Made by a program: the position numbers and the translations under genes. From contig JACKAT010000039.1 of assembly GCA_020634935.1 (NCBI GenBank), positions 1 through 50,382 of the forward strand: a stretch of DNA of 50,382 nucleotides, given 5' to 3'. This DNA is from Anaerolineales bacterium (lineage in GTDB: Bacteria > Chloroflexota > Anaerolineae > 4572-78 > J111). Under the pieces are notes generated by a model. The model saw only the letters and a program-made list of their open reading frames with translations. It had not been told where the DNA came from and made no database searches. Below, one piece after another: positions 16,484 to 24,664 of the stretch. The first letter of the stretch is position 1; every line of letters starts with the position of its first letter.

Positions 16484-17731
16484 TCAAGCTTGACTATACT
16501 CAGCCGCCATACGGTCAAAAATCTCCAGAAGTTCATCGGCAATGTGGTTCCAACTGTAGCGCTGGACCCATTGACGCGCTTGATTGCCCAGTTGATCGCG
16601 CAGCACGCCATATTTCAGCAGCAGGATAATCTTGGCCGCCATCGCCTCAGCGTCTCGGCCGGGGACAAGATAGCCGTTGAAGCCATCTTCAATACTAAAC
16701 GATAGCCCGCCCACATCCGAGGCGATGACCGGCGTGCCGCAGGCCATGGCCTCGATGGCGACCATGCCAAACGACTCATAATGGGAGGGCATGACCACCA
16801 TTTCGGCGGCGGTGTAGTAATAGACCAGTTTATCCTGATCTTTCGCACCCAGAAAGGTCACTAAATCGCCAATTTGCAGGGACTCGCGCAGTTCTTGCAG
16901 CCGGGCGAACTCGCGCAGTTCCAGTTCCGAGTCTTGGTTGGGGTCGCCCCCGACAATCGAGAGACAGACATCTTTGACTAAAACCGGCTCGCGATGCTTG
17001 ACCACAGCCAACGCCCGCAAAAGGGTATCGATGCCTTTGAGCGGCTGCATGCGGCCCACAAATAGAATCAGCTTGTGATGGGCCGGCACATCGATGGCCG
17101 CCTTAGCCTGGTTCCGGTCGATGGGCTGGAAGCGGTCGAGATCGACGCCCGGTGGGACAATCTCGATTTTTTCTGGCGACGCGCCGTAGGCCCACATCAT
17201 GTGGTTGCGGTCCAGCGGCGTGGCGGCGATGATCCGGTTGGCTGAGCGCATAATTTCGCCTTCGCAGTTGAGCCGCTGGGCGGTATCGCGCTCGGCGGGC
17301 GATTGGGCTACTCGATTCTTCAGCTCGGCCAGGGTGTGAAACATCTGCGCAAAAGGGATGTGCCAGTAATGTCGCAGCGCCCCGGCGGCAATGCCCGACA
17401 ACCAGTAGTGACTGAAGATGACATCGTACGTTTGCCGCAGGGCCAAGACGTTGTCCACAAATTCATCGATGTGAAAGTAGATATCGTTTTTATTATAGGG
17501 TTGCTCCGGCCCGGCTTTGATGTAAAAGACCCGGCCGCGCGCCGCCAAACGATCATCAATGGGGGGCAAGGTCGGGTCTTGAGAGCGGGTATACACATCA
17601 ACTTCAATGCCCTTGTGACTCAAAGCACGGCTCAAATCACGAACGTAGACGTTCATTCCGCCCGTTTCTTTGCCGCCCAGGGTCGCCAGGGGGCTGGTGT
17701 GTACGCTTAACATCGCTATACGTTTTATCAT
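16484..17731 (-). CDS. GT4 family glycosyltransferase (MshA-like)
   Basis: A 415-residue GT-B fold enzyme transferring a sugar from a nucleotide donor. The N-terminal glycine loop GGKETGGMNVYVRDLSRAL (from residue 19) is typical of the D-inositol-3-phosphate/sucrose-phosphate synthase subgroup of GT4. The donor domain begins ILFVGRMQPLKGIDTLLRAL and contains the retaining-enzyme motif ESFGMVAIEAMACGTPVIAS, with the paired glutamates of the E-x7-E type. The enzyme is cytosolic with no signal peptide. The acceptor is not determinable; mycothiol-type use is possible by subgroup, but no partner genes for mycothiol are present. The FemAB-like gene upstream on the same strand suggests envelope glycan or thiol conjugate chemistry. 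Confidence 0.88.
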   Translation of the reverse strand: MIKRIAMLSVHTSPLATLGGKETGGMNVYVRDLSRALSHKGIEVDVYTRSQDPTLPPIDDRLAARGRVFYIKAGPEQPYNKNDIYFHIDEFVDNVLALRQTYDVIFSHYWLSGIAAGALRHYWHIPFAQMFHTLAELKNRVAQSPAERDTAQRLNCEGEIMRSANRIIAATPLDRNHMMWAYGASPEKIEIVPPGVDLDRFQPIDRNQAKAAIDVPAHHKLILFVGRMQPLKGIDTLLRALAVVKHREPVLVKDVCLSIVGGDPNQDSELELREFARLQELRESLQIGDLVTFLGAKDQDKLVYYYTAAEMVVMPSHYESFGMVAIEAMACGTPVIASDVGGLSFSIEDGFNGYLVPGRDAEAMAAKIILLLKYGVLRDQLGNQARQWVQRYSWNHIADELLEIFDRMAAEYSQA

Positions 17732-17758
17732 GATGTTGACTTTCAGCTAATTAGGTGC

Positions 17759-18769
17759 TCATCGTCTCGTGATTTCCAAATCATAAACCGGTTCCGCCAC
17801 GGCCCCAAAGCGGAACTTATACTCTTCGTCGCCGCGTAAAAAGTCATACCGGCTGCGGCCTAATTCGATGGCGTGGCGCAGGGTGTAAGACGTTAAGACA
17901 TTGCCGGGGCTTAATTGGGCAAATTGTTCGGGGTCGTAACCGGAATTGTAGAGCAAAAATTCATTATTGTAATCGAAACAAAGCATTGTGGCGGCTAAAA
18001 TACCATTGACCTCGATAAAGTAGAGTTTCAACCAGCCGGCCTGGGCCAAAATTTTAGCCACGGTTTTGAAAAACTGGATCATGGGCTCGCTCCAGAAATC
18101 CTCTTTGTCCTGCGTTGATTTCTGGTGCAAGGTGATAAAATCGGTCATGGCCTGGTCCAAGTCCGTTAACGAGTCAACTACGTACCAACGGGTTTCAGCC
18201 TCGCGTTCAATTTTCCGCATTTTGCGCCGAATTTCGTGGCGCTGCTTTTTATCGACGCCGGCCAGGTACGTTTCCCAATCGGCCGGCAAGGTAATCACCG
18301 GACAAATATCTTGCTGCCGCACGTCAACTTGCCAGCCCTGCCGGCGCGCTGTCTCGGCTAACTGGGTGGGGGTGATCGAGTTGTGGGGTAAACTACACAG
18401 ATACAGTTTATCCCAAGGTACGCCCTCGTCAGCCAGACAAGTAATCAAGGTGTGGTGAACTGCCTCCACATGATCGGCGTCCACCAGCAAATCTAGGTAA
18501 TCGGACACATCAACACAGCCTACGAAGGTGAGCTGCCGCTGCCCAGCGGGTGTTGTTTCGCCGTAGAGGGGGGCTAAACCCACCAACTGGCCCTCATCGG
18601 TCCGGATGGCGATGAGGAACAAATCATCGTTACCCAAACAACGCCACCAGGCGCTCTGGTAGCCGTATCGCATAAAAAATGGAGCGTTAACGGCCCGCTC
18701 CAATAGATCATCCCACTCGTGCGCCAGGGTTTCAAATCCGGAAGCGTCGGTGTAAATTGTTGTTTGCAT
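17759..18769 (-). CDS. FemAB/CelD-like GNAT acyltransferase
   Basis: About 336 residues, matching the double-GNAT BioF2/FemAB-like family often annotated as acetyltransferase involved in cellulose or envelope polysaccharide synthesis. The N-terminal half has FFMRYGYQSAWWRCLG and the C-terminal half has KKQRHEIRRKMRKIER followed by WLKLYFIEVNGILAATMLCF and SRYDFLRGDEEYKFRFG, a pattern conserved in this family. ATG at 18769 and GTG at 18772 are both possible, with AAAGGA just upstream. The next gene on the strand (GT4) begins 28 bp beyond its stop, so the pair is probably an operon. It likely transfers an acyl or aminoacyl group to an envelope sugar or lipid intermediate; the substrate is unknown. 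Confidence 0.8.
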   Translation of the reverse strand: MQTTIYTDASGFETLAHEWDDLLERAVNAPFFMRYGYQSAWWRCLGNDDLFLIAIRTDEGQLVGLAPLYGETTPAGQRQLTFVGCVDVSDYLDLLVDADHVEAVHHTLITCLADEGVPWDKLYLCSLPHNSITPTQLAETARRQGWQVDVRQQDICPVITLPADWETYLAGVDKKQRHEIRRKMRKIEREAETRWYVVDSLTDLDQAMTDFITLHQKSTQDKEDFWSEPMIQFFKTVAKILAQAGWLKLYFIEVNGILAATMLCFDYNNEFLLYNSGYDPEQFAQLSPGNVLTSYTLRHAIELGRSRYDFLRGDEEYKFRFGAVAEPVYDLEITRR

Positions 18770-18789
18770 CACAATCCTTTTGGCTAGGC

Positions 18790-18879
18790 ATTAGAGTTTA
18801 TGGAGTTTAATGAGTTCTTAGAGTTTATGGAGTTTTCGTCAAAAATAAGACGGACTACATATAAGAACTCATTAACTCC
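18790..18879. repeat. 9-bp GAGTTT-type repeat array with inverted arm
   Basis: Five units (TTAGAGTTT, ATGGAGTTT, AATGAGTTC, TTAGAGTTT, ATGGAGTTT) are followed by an inverted segment. 18802-18820 pairs with 18862-18879 with one extra base. This is the same repeat family as at 1786-1895, and it lies upstream of the FemAB-like gene. Confidence 0.7.
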
Positions 18880-18926
18880 ACTCACTTTAGACCTTTATAA
18901 ACTTTATTATCGGTAATAGGTAACAG

Positions 18927-19484
18927 TCACTCAGCAGTCTGGCGCCAATTGATGCGGTAAACCTGAAACCCGGTCTGGCAATCGACGTTCGGCTCGACCA
19001 GCAGCGGCTGAGCCACAGGTAAATCGTTGGCAAAGATCTGAATCCACAGTTTTCGATGGGGCGGTAACTGCTCAAGTTCAATGAGATACGTCCCCTGGCG
19101 GTCAGTGGTCGTCAGCGACACCAGACCGGTTTGGTTATCCCACACCACTATTTGGACGCCTTGGAGCGGCTCGCCATTACGGCCGATCACAACACCTTCA
19201 AAACCGTAGCGGTCGCAGTTGGAAAAGCCTTCGACCGGTTCTTCGACAGTAAAATCGATCCGCTCCGCCAGCGGCGGACCGGGAGTCAGGGTAGGTGCTG
19301 AGGCGGTCGGCAGGCTCAGGGCCTCCGGACGAGTCGCCGTGGGGGCCGCTTCGGCTGTTACATTGGGCTGCGCGATGAGCACATAGGCCAAGCTGAGCAT
19401 AAAGATCAACAGGATGACACTGACTATTCCAAAGAGTACCAGCCACGATTTACTTTTTGAGGGGCGTGGAGTTAACGCGCCCAT
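18927..19484 (-). CDS. Membrane-anchored protein with extracytoplasmic beta-sandwich domain
   Basis: About 185 residues. The N-terminus has a basic segment (PRPSKSKS), then one strong transmembrane span (WLVLFGIVSVILLIFMLSLA), a Pro/Thr/Ala linker, and a C-terminal domain with FEGVVIGRNGEPLQGVQIVVW and TDRQGTYLIEL. That last pattern is the carboxypeptidase-regulatory-like/Cna-B-like fold seen in surface proteins. The ATG at 19484 (GGTGG upstream) is preferred because the longer frame to 19526 would read through the tRNA terminator. Probably displayed outside the cytoplasmic membrane; binding partner unknown. It is on the same strand as the GT4/FemAB pair, but downstream of a terminator and upstream of the repeat array. 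Confidence 0.7.
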   Translation of the reverse strand: MGALTPRPSKSKSWLVLFGIVSVILLIFMLSLAYVLIAQPNVTAEAAPTATRPEALSLPTASAPTLTPGPPLAERIDFTVEEPVEGFSNCDRYGFEGVVIGRNGEPLQGVQIVVWDNQTGLVSLTTTDRQGTYLIELEQLPPHRKLWIQIFANDLPVAQPLLVEPNVDCQTGFQVYRINWRQTAE

Positions 19485-19494
19485 AATTACCACC

Positions 19495-19532
19495 AAAAAA
19501 GTAGGGCATGCCCAATGATTAGTCATGCCCTA
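19495..19532 (-). terminator. Rho-independent terminator of tRNA-Gln
   Basis: On the minus strand the tRNA is followed by a perfect 9-bp stem TAGGGCATG/CATGCCCTA with a 13-nt loop, then CTTTTTT (T run at 19495-19500). Confidence 0.85.
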
Positions 19533-19547
19533 TTAGACGGCCGTGAA

Positions 19548-19618
19548 CTGGGGAGCAGGGATTCGAACCCCGGCTCGCAGAGCCAGAATCTGCTGTCCTA
19601 CCACTAGACGACTCCCCA
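19548..19618 (-). tRNA. tRNA-Gln (anticodon CUG)
   Basis: On the minus strand a complete 71-nt cloverleaf is present. The acceptor stem TGGGGAG/CTCCCCA has discriminator G. The D arm reads GTCGTCTAGTGGTAGGAC, the anticodon stem GCAGA/TCTGC has loop TTCTGGC giving anticodon CTG, and the T arm contains GGTTCGAATCC. The 3' CCA is not encoded. The sequence closely follows bacterial glutamine tRNAs. Confidence 0.95.
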
Positions 19619-19631
19619 ATATGTAACCGGA

Positions 19632-19660
19632 ATTGTAGCATTTTCAGTGGGGGAGAGCAA
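19632..19660 (-). promoter_or_regulatory. Promoter of tRNA-Gln
   Basis: Minus-strand TTGCTC (-35, 19655-19660), a 17-bp spacer and TACAAT (-10, 19632-19637) preceded by TGC (extended -10). The start would be close to 19625, a few bases before the mature tRNA 5' end. Confidence 0.65.
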
Positions 19661-19705
19661 ATTTTCATGACCCCGGCTTAACGCGTTCCAAAGGTGACCG
19701 TCACT

Positions 19706-19787
19706 CCTGACCGCTGTTAGCCGACCGCAGACCGCTGAGAGACGGGTACATTGGTTGGCAGGCGACGGTCTACGGTCGGCGGTCAGG
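19706..19787. repeat. Imperfect inverted repeat of ACCGCCGACCG type
   Basis: CCTGACCGC...GCCGACCG...AGACCG on the left (from 19706) pairs with CGGTCTACGGTCGGCGGTCAGG (19766-19787). A related ACCGCCGACG stretch occurs near 22.50 kb. It lies between the tRNA promoter and the end of the lyase gene and may serve as a terminator. No gene is seen in 19661-19824. Confidence 0.55.
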
Positions 19788-19824
19788 CGCAAGGAAATTG
19801 GGCTTAATATCGAAGCGATGTTCG

Positions 19825-21333
19825 TTAGCCAAACGTGTCCAATAAAGCTTGAAACACTGCCGAGTCAAAAATGTGGCGCAGCTCCTCCACATCCGGCCCT
19901 GGCGAGCGATCCTGATCTAAGGGGGGAATAACCTGCCGGACGGAGGCTCTCACTGCCTCCACCCCATCGCCGGGTCGGCCACCGCGCCGGTCGAGCGCCA
20001 CTAATCCGGCCAGCAGTTCGTAGGCCAGCATCAAGGTTACCCAATCGGCCATATCGTACAGCCGGGCCACCGCCGGCAGCGCCAGCGCCATGTAATCCTC
20101 CTGGCCATTGGAACTGTCGCCGGTTGCCAGCGAGATCGGCTGGGCCAGCAGACGCAGCTGAGCCGCCAGCCCCAAACTGGCCTTGTGAGCCACCACCAGC
20201 CCAGCGTCCAAGCCAGGTCGAGCGGCCAACTGCGGGGCCAAGCCGGTGTTAGCCGGGTTCAGCAGCCGATGCAGGCGGCGTTCGCTCAAACAGCCGACAT
20301 GAGCTAAGGCCAACGCTACCTGTTCCACTTGATTAACCAAATGCTGGTTGTGAAACAGCCCGACCGACAGCAGCCGACCTCCCTGCGGCGACTCATCTAG
20401 CACCATAAGCGGGTTATCACTAAAACTGGTCAGCGCCCGCTCGATATGCCGGCGCAACTGCTGCAAGGCATCGAACAACGCCCCGTGTACCTGCGGCACC
20501 ACCCGATACGAGACCGGTGCTTGAAGCTTGACCGCCTCGATCCGGCTGCCAGCCAACCAGCGCTGCAAGGCGGCGATCATCATCGCCACGCTCGGCTCCG
20601 CCGAAACCATCGCCGAGGCCGGATCGACCGCGTCTTTTGGCGCGGCCAGTCCTTCCATCGAGACCGCCGCGACCATTGTGGCTAACTTCAACAGCCGTTC
20701 CAAATGGCGATAGGCATCGAGCGCATACGCTGGCGATGCTGTCACCCCGCTGAGTAGGGCCAACCCTTCCTTGGAGCCCAGGCGGTACGGCTCGACCCCG
20801 CGCGCGGCCAGCGCCTCGGCGGCCGGTTGGCGGCGGTTATCAGGACCAAAGACAAACCCTTCGCCGATGAAGGTTTGGAAAGCATGGCAGTTGGCTGTAA
20901 CATCGGCGGCGATGCCGTGCCCCAGACTGGGAATCCAGGGGGTGAAATCATCGTTTAGCCGGGCTGCTACAAAGCGGCACAGGTCGGCGCTGACGCCGTC
21001 CAAGCCGGACAGAAAATTGACCAGCCGGATCATCAACGTGGCTCTGGCGACCGGCTTGGGCAGCGGCGGACCGACGGCGGCGGCTCGCGCTCGCAGCATA
21101 TGGTGGGGCAGGTCGGCCTGCTCGGCGGCGGTTAACTGAGTGGTGGACAGCGCGCCCAGCCCGGTGGTGACGCCATAGCAGGGCACGCCCTGAGCAATGA
21201 GATGAAGAAAATCGAGCCGGCCTTGCGCCACTTTGGCCAGCAGCGACTCATCGATTTCGAGCCGGGCCTGGTCATAGGCCACCGCCTCTACCGTCTCCCA
21301 ATTGAGGTCTGCCGGCTGCCGGAGTGTAATCAT
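19825..21333 (-). CDS. Aromatic amino acid/histidine ammonia-lyase family protein lacking the MIO triad
   Basis: A 502-residue member of the HAL/PAL/TAL fold. Family landmarks present: Tyr53 in YGVTTGLG, SYRVVPQVHGAL, SFSDNPLMV and GQEDYMALAL. The loop that normally reads G-S-V-G-A-S-G-D and cyclises to the MIO electrophile instead reads PSLGHGIAADVTANCH (about residues 135-150), one residue shorter and without Ala-Ser-Gly. The usual EGLALINGT is also altered to EGLALLSG. Canonical deamination by MIO therefore seems impossible; it may be a binding protein or use another chemistry. Its ATG overlaps the stop of the cyclodeaminase gene by 4 bp (ATGA), so the two are translationally coupled and probably functionally linked. 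Confidence 0.85.
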   Translation of the reverse strand: MITLRQPADLNWETVEAVAYDQARLEIDESLLAKVAQGRLDFLHLIAQGVPCYGVTTGLGALSTTQLTAAEQADLPHHMLRARAAAVGPPLPKPVARATLMIRLVNFLSGLDGVSADLCRFVAARLNDDFTPWIPSLGHGIAADVTANCHAFQTFIGEGFVFGPDNRRQPAAEALAARGVEPYRLGSKEGLALLSGVTASPAYALDAYRHLERLLKLATMVAAVSMEGLAAPKDAVDPASAMVSAEPSVAMMIAALQRWLAGSRIEAVKLQAPVSYRVVPQVHGALFDALQQLRRHIERALTSFSDNPLMVLDESPQGGRLLSVGLFHNQHLVNQVEQVALALAHVGCLSERRLHRLLNPANTGLAPQLAARPGLDAGLVVAHKASLGLAAQLRLLAQPISLATGDSSNGQEDYMALALPAVARLYDMADWVTLMLAYELLAGLVALDRRGGRPGDGVEAVRASVRQVIPPLDQDRSPGPDVEELRHIFDSAVFQALLDTFG

Positions 21334-22331
21334 GCGTAGGGCAGTTTCCGGCCAATGCCCAACCGGCCGGCCTTGTCCAGCATGGCATAGCCCAAGGCGA
21401 TATCCGAGGTCGATAAGCCCCGGTGCCAGAATAAAATCGTCTCGGCCGCGTCTTCGCGACCTGGTAACTTGCCGGCGCAGATGTCGCCTAACTCCCCGTG
21501 GATGGTGTCGCGGGTGATTTTACCGGAGTCGACGTGCCGCCGCAGACAGCCGTACGGGCCAATCAAACATTGCCCCCAGTCATCGACCACAATCTTGGCC
21601 ATGATGTCGGTGATGTCATCTTCTACCGTGCTCATTGTGCCGTAGGGGACGACCAGCGCGCCCGGTTTGATCCACTGCGTTTTAAAGAGCGGCTGCGGGG
21701 CCGGCAGCCGTGACGCCTCGACTAAAATATCGGCCCCGTCCAGGCAAGCCTGCCAGGTATCGGCCACGGTCACCGGCTTGCCCAGATCGCGCGTCAGCCG
21801 GTCGGCAAAGGCTTGCCGGCTTTCAGGCCGGCGCGAATGGACCCGAATCTCCTCAAAATCGAACAACCCATCCAGCAGCCGGACATTCCAATAGGCGGTG
21901 CCTCGCGCTCCGATGTGGCCCAAGATACGCGGTCGGGGCGGGGCCAGGTATTTGGCCCCGATGGCGGTCATCGCCCCGGTGCGCATATCGGTGATGGCGG
22001 TGGCGTTGAGTATCGCACGCGGCATGCCGGTGCGGGCATCCATCAAATTGAGCAGGGCCATTTCCGAAGGCAGCCCTTGTTGGTAGTTGTACTCGTAATC
22101 ACCGACAATTTTTATCCCGGCTACCCCCATCGGCGCGATGTAACCGCGCAGGACGTTAAAATGGCCGTGAAACGCGGCATCTGGCCGCAAATGCATACGC
22201 GGTTCGATGACGGTTTGGTCCTCGCCTTGAGCCCGCAGGCTGGTTTCGATGGCCTCTAAGATTTCGACGTCGGTCATGGCCAACGCGTCGATGTCCGGGC
22301 CGCTGAGATAGCGGATGAAGATCGGCTCCAT
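21330..22331 (-). CDS. Ornithine cyclodeaminase/mu-crystallin family protein
   Basis: About 333 residues, standard length for the family, which covers ornithine cyclodeaminase, alanine dehydrogenase and N-substituted amino acid dehydrogenases. The N-terminal half has GIKIVGDYEYN (catalytic Lys region), MDARTGMP and ATAITDMRTGAM (conserved Arg region). The Rossmann part is LGHIGARGTAYWNVRLL, followed by EIRVHSRRPES. ATG at 22331 is preferred, with AAAGGAGAC 5-12 bp upstream on the minus strand; a longer frame to 22415 lacks such a site. It is the first gene of a two-gene operon with the MIO-less lyase. The exact substrate cannot be read. Confidence 0.87.
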   Translation of the reverse strand: MEPIFIRYLSGPDIDALAMTDVEILEAIETSLRAQGEDQTVIEPRMHLRPDAAFHGHFNVLRGYIAPMGVAGIKIVGDYEYNYQQGLPSEMALLNLMDARTGMPRAILNATAITDMRTGAMTAIGAKYLAPPRPRILGHIGARGTAYWNVRLLDGLFDFEEIRVHSRRPESRQAFADRLTRDLGKPVTVADTWQACLDGADILVEASRLPAPQPLFKTQWIKPGALVVPYGTMSTVEDDITDIMAKIVVDDWGQCLIGPYGCLRRHVDSGKITRDTIHGELGDICAGKLPGREDAAETILFWHRGLSTSDIALGYAMLDKAGRLGIGRKLPYA

Positions 22332-22685
22332 AGTGTCTCCTTTGTATTGACTCAGCCGCCGCCGCCGATCGCGAAAATTTCTAGTGGGGATTAGGCGATT
22401 TGAGGATTTTTTCAAAAAATTTATCCCCTAATCCCCCAATCCCCGCCAAAAAAACGGTCGGTTGCTGGTTTGCTGAGTAGTTTCTCTCCTTTTACAATTG
22501 ACCGCCGACGACTGGCCGCCGACGGCGAACACGAGGCGCTGCGCCTCCTCTATTAATAAATTTGGTGGGACAAGTCGCTGGCTTGTCCTCCTGCCAGGCA
22601 AAGCGTTGATCGACGTGACAAAGCAAGCTTTGTCGCTCCGTTATAACAAGGCAAGCTTGGGTGATACGGGGTATTGAAAGTAATT
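22332..22685. other. Intergenic repeats between cyclodeaminase and pentapeptide genes
   Basis: No gene is seen. It contains an imperfect hairpin GACAAG/CTTGTC near 22.57 kb and a half-size copy of the hairpin element, GACAAAGC-AA-GCTTTGTC followed by GCTCC (22617-22639). It also has a short ACCGCCGACG-type repeat near 22.50 kb. Confidence 0.6.
22617..22639. repeat. Half-copy of the hairpin element (left hairpin)
   Basis: The perfect hairpin GACAAAGC/GCTTTGTC is followed directly by GCTCC, preceded by CGACGT. The second hairpin is missing. It lies 46 bp past the stop of the pentapeptide-repeat gene on the minus strand. Confidence 0.7.
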
Positions 22686-23630
22686 CTAGCGGGCTTCGGT
22701 TTTAGCTCCGGCCTGGAGCGGGTCAAAGTTGGCCGGCCAAATGGTATCGACGTTGTAGAAAGCGCCGGTCAAGTTAACGTTATCGAGACGGGTGTCTAAA
22801 TTAGCGCCTTGGAGTTGGGCCTGACGTAAATCGACTCCGGATAAATCGGCCCCGCTCAAATTAGCGCCTTGCAGTCTGGCTCCGGCCAGGTTAGCATCGT
22901 ACAAATGAGCATCGCTGAGGTTTGCGCCGCGCAAATTGGCCTCGCTTAAGTCGATGGCCGCCAGGTTAGCGTAGCTTAAGTTGGCTCCACTCACATCACG
23001 ACCATGCCCGCTGTGGCTCATTAGATCGGCTACCAAGCGCCATTTGTCGTCAATTTGGGTGGTCTCATCCAGTTTGGCCTCGGCTAGATAGGCAAATATC
23101 AGATTAGCCCCCAGTAAATTCGCGCCGCGTAAATCGGCCTGATGCAAGTAGGCCCAATTCAAGTCGGCCCATTGTAAGTTAGCGTCGCGCAGATCAGCCC
23201 CGGACAAGTCGGCGCTGTACAAATCGACTCCTTGCAGGTCACGCCCCCGGGCTCCTTGATTGACGATTTCCCAGACCAGCCGCCATTTGGGCTCAATTTG
23301 GGTTGCCCTATCGATCTGAACACCGCGCAGATCGACGCCTCGTAGATCGACGCTCTGCAAGTCGGCCCCGCGCAAATCGGCTCCGGTCAGGAGCGTACCG
23401 GCCAGGAATTGATCGGCCAAGTTGGCATCGCGCAGATCGGCCCCGCTCAAATCTTTGCCCACCAAATTACGCTGCCGCAGATCGACGCCCCGGCAGTTGG
23501 GCGGGCAGCCGAACGGGAGGCCGTCGGTTATCAACATCCAGGCCAAAAAACCCATAAAAACCACCGCACCGCCGGCAGCGATCCATGTCGAAGGATTAAA
23601 TGAGGGAGAGGTTTTTTGCTTCTTAGACAT
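22686..23630 (-). CDS. Pentapeptide-repeat protein with N-terminal membrane anchor
   Basis: 314 residues. One transmembrane span near residues 15-36 (WIAAGGAVVFMGFLAWMLI) is followed by an extracytoplasmic or membrane-proximal right-handed beta-helix of pentapeptide repeats, A(D/N)LXX, e.g. GADLRGADLQSVDLRGVDL and GANLSGADLSGVDL. Two ~30-residue inserts interrupt the helix and resemble each other: TQIEPKWRLVWEIVNQGARG and TQIDDKWRLVADLMSHSGHG, each returning to GRD-type repeats. The tail NVDTIWPANFDP is a common ending of such proteins. Some family members mimic DNA, but most have no known role; here the anchor argues for a structural or interaction role at the membrane. Confidence 0.9.
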   Translation of the reverse strand: MSKKQKTSPSFNPSTWIAAGGAVVFMGFLAWMLITDGLPFGCPPNCRGVDLRQRNLVGKDLSGADLRDANLADQFLAGTLLTGADLRGADLQSVDLRGVDLRGVQIDRATQIEPKWRLVWEIVNQGARGRDLQGVDLYSADLSGADLRDANLQWADLNWAYLHQADLRGANLLGANLIFAYLAEAKLDETTQIDDKWRLVADLMSHSGHGRDVSGANLSYANLAAIDLSEANLRGANLSDAHLYDANLAGARLQGANLSGADLSGVDLRQAQLQGANLDTRLDNVNLTGAFYNVDTIWPANFDPLQAGAKTEAR

Positions 23631-23691
23631 TTTGGCGAGGTTTCCCTTGTGAAAAAAACCTGAGTCTTAGAGATCTGCGCTGATCGGGCTT

Positions 23692-23709
23692 GACAAAGCA
23701 AGCTTTGTC
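23692..23709. repeat. Half-copy of the hairpin element (left hairpin)
   Basis: The perfect hairpin GACAAAGC-AA-GCTTTGTC is followed by GCTT. It lies 61 bp upstream of the pentapeptide-repeat gene start. Confidence 0.65.
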
Positions 23710-23743
23710 GCTTCAACAGGTGGACCGATTAGTTTTTATTAGA

Positions 23744-23877
23744 ATAGGACTTACGCAGTTGGGGTATCGAAACAAGGTGACAGTCACTTAGCGGTGATAA
23801 ATCGACCTGTTTGGGCTAACCAGACGTTCATTTTTGGCAAAAAGTGACTGTCACCTGTTGAACTGCGTAACGCCTAT
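23744..23877. mobile_element. 134-bp MITE-like palindromic element
   Basis: Terminal inverted repeats start ATAGGACTTACGCAGTT on the left (23744-23760) and match the right end (23861-23877) at 15 of 17 positions. A perfect inner 14-bp pair GGTGACAGTCACTT (23776-23789) / 23842-23855 lies inside. No coding capacity. The ACTTACGCA-type ends resemble transposon-derived miniature elements; the parent is unknown. The rest of 23631-24179 holds no recognisable gene. Confidence 0.6.
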
Positions 23878-24179
23878 AGAACTCAAATATGGTTGAGTAT
23901 ATCACGTTATCGGAATTCGATAAAGCGGCATACGACTATAAAAACCCGTCTATTTGTCTAAAGGCCACAAATGAGTAAAGTTACAGGTAGCGCAATCTTA
24001 TATTAAAACGTAACTATTCAGCGGAGAGATAGCGACTCTAAGTGTTAGGGCAGAGGTCAAGAAAAACGCCTTTAGTTTAGGGTGTGTCCTGGTTCAGATT
24101 TCTTAGCCTTAGCTTCATTATCATCCCAAGCGTATCGATTCCTGACCGGTTACAACTAACTCAGTCAAAGGAGATATTT

Positions 24180-24608
24180 ATGGCAACACGTAAGGCAGAA
24201 GCAGTATGGGAAGGCAATTTTCGAGACGGATCAGGCACGGTCTCATTAGGCAGTGGGGCTTTTGAAGGGGCATATTCGGCCGCGTCTCGATTTGAGGACG
24301 GGGCGGGCACCAACCCCGAAGAGCTAATCGGCGCGGCCCATGCCGGCTGTTTTTCGATGGCGTTATCGCTGGGCTTGCAACGCGCCGGCTACGATGCTAC
24401 CCGGATTCATACCGTAGCCAAGGTTCATCTCGATAAAGTAGACAACACCTTTAAAATCACCACGATCGAGTTGGAAACCGAAGCCACTGTACCCGGTATC
24501 GACGAGGCGACCTTTATGGAACAGGCCCAAGGCGCTAAAAACAACTGTCCTGTTTCTCAGGTTCTGGCCGCCGCCGAGATAACGCTTCAGGCTAAATTGA
24601 TAAATTAA
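24180..24608 (+). CDS. osmC: OsmC family peroxiredoxin
   Basis: A 142-residue thiol-dependent peroxidase reducing organic hydroperoxides, cytosolic. Both catalytic cysteines are present: Cys57 in GAAHAGCFSMAL and Cys123 in AKNNCPVSQVL. Family features TNPEELIGAAHAGC and the terminal AEITLQAKL are intact, and the length is normal for OsmC. The ATG at 24180 follows AAAGGAGAT with ideal spacing; the longer frame to 24084 adds an unrelated hydrophobic leader and is rejected. It stands alone and is convergent with the peptidase gene, sharing a hairpin between them. OsmC genes are commonly stress-induced, but no promoter motif was identified here. Confidence 0.93.
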   Translation: MATRKAEAVWEGNFRDGSGTVSLGSGAFEGAYSAASRFEDGAGTNPEELIGAAHAGCFSMALSLGLQRAGYDATRIHTVAKVHLDKVDNTFKITTIELETEATVPGIDEATFMEQAQGAKNNCPVSQVLAAAEITLQAKLIN

Positions 24609-24624
24609 CCACAATGGTCATTAG

Positions 24625-24664
24625 GCGGCTAAAGCTTTTACCGGTAATAAAAAGCTTTAGCCGC
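24625..24664. terminator. Bidirectional hairpin between osmC and the peptidase gene
   Basis: A perfect 15-bp stem GCGGCTAAAGCTTTT (24625-24639) pairs with 24650-24664 around a 10-nt loop. A/T-rich stem bases act as the U tract in either direction. It overlaps the last codons of the minus-strand peptidase gene. Confidence 0.65.

Noticed and set aside
21710..22259. Plus-strand frames opposite the cyclodeaminase gene
   Set aside because: Antisense to conserved Rossmann and catalytic motifs; no ribosome binding site or recognisable product.
24084..24179. Upstream extension of OsmC as a signal peptide
   Set aside because: OsmC proteins are cytosolic, and the ATG at 24180 has a perfect AAAGGAGAT site.
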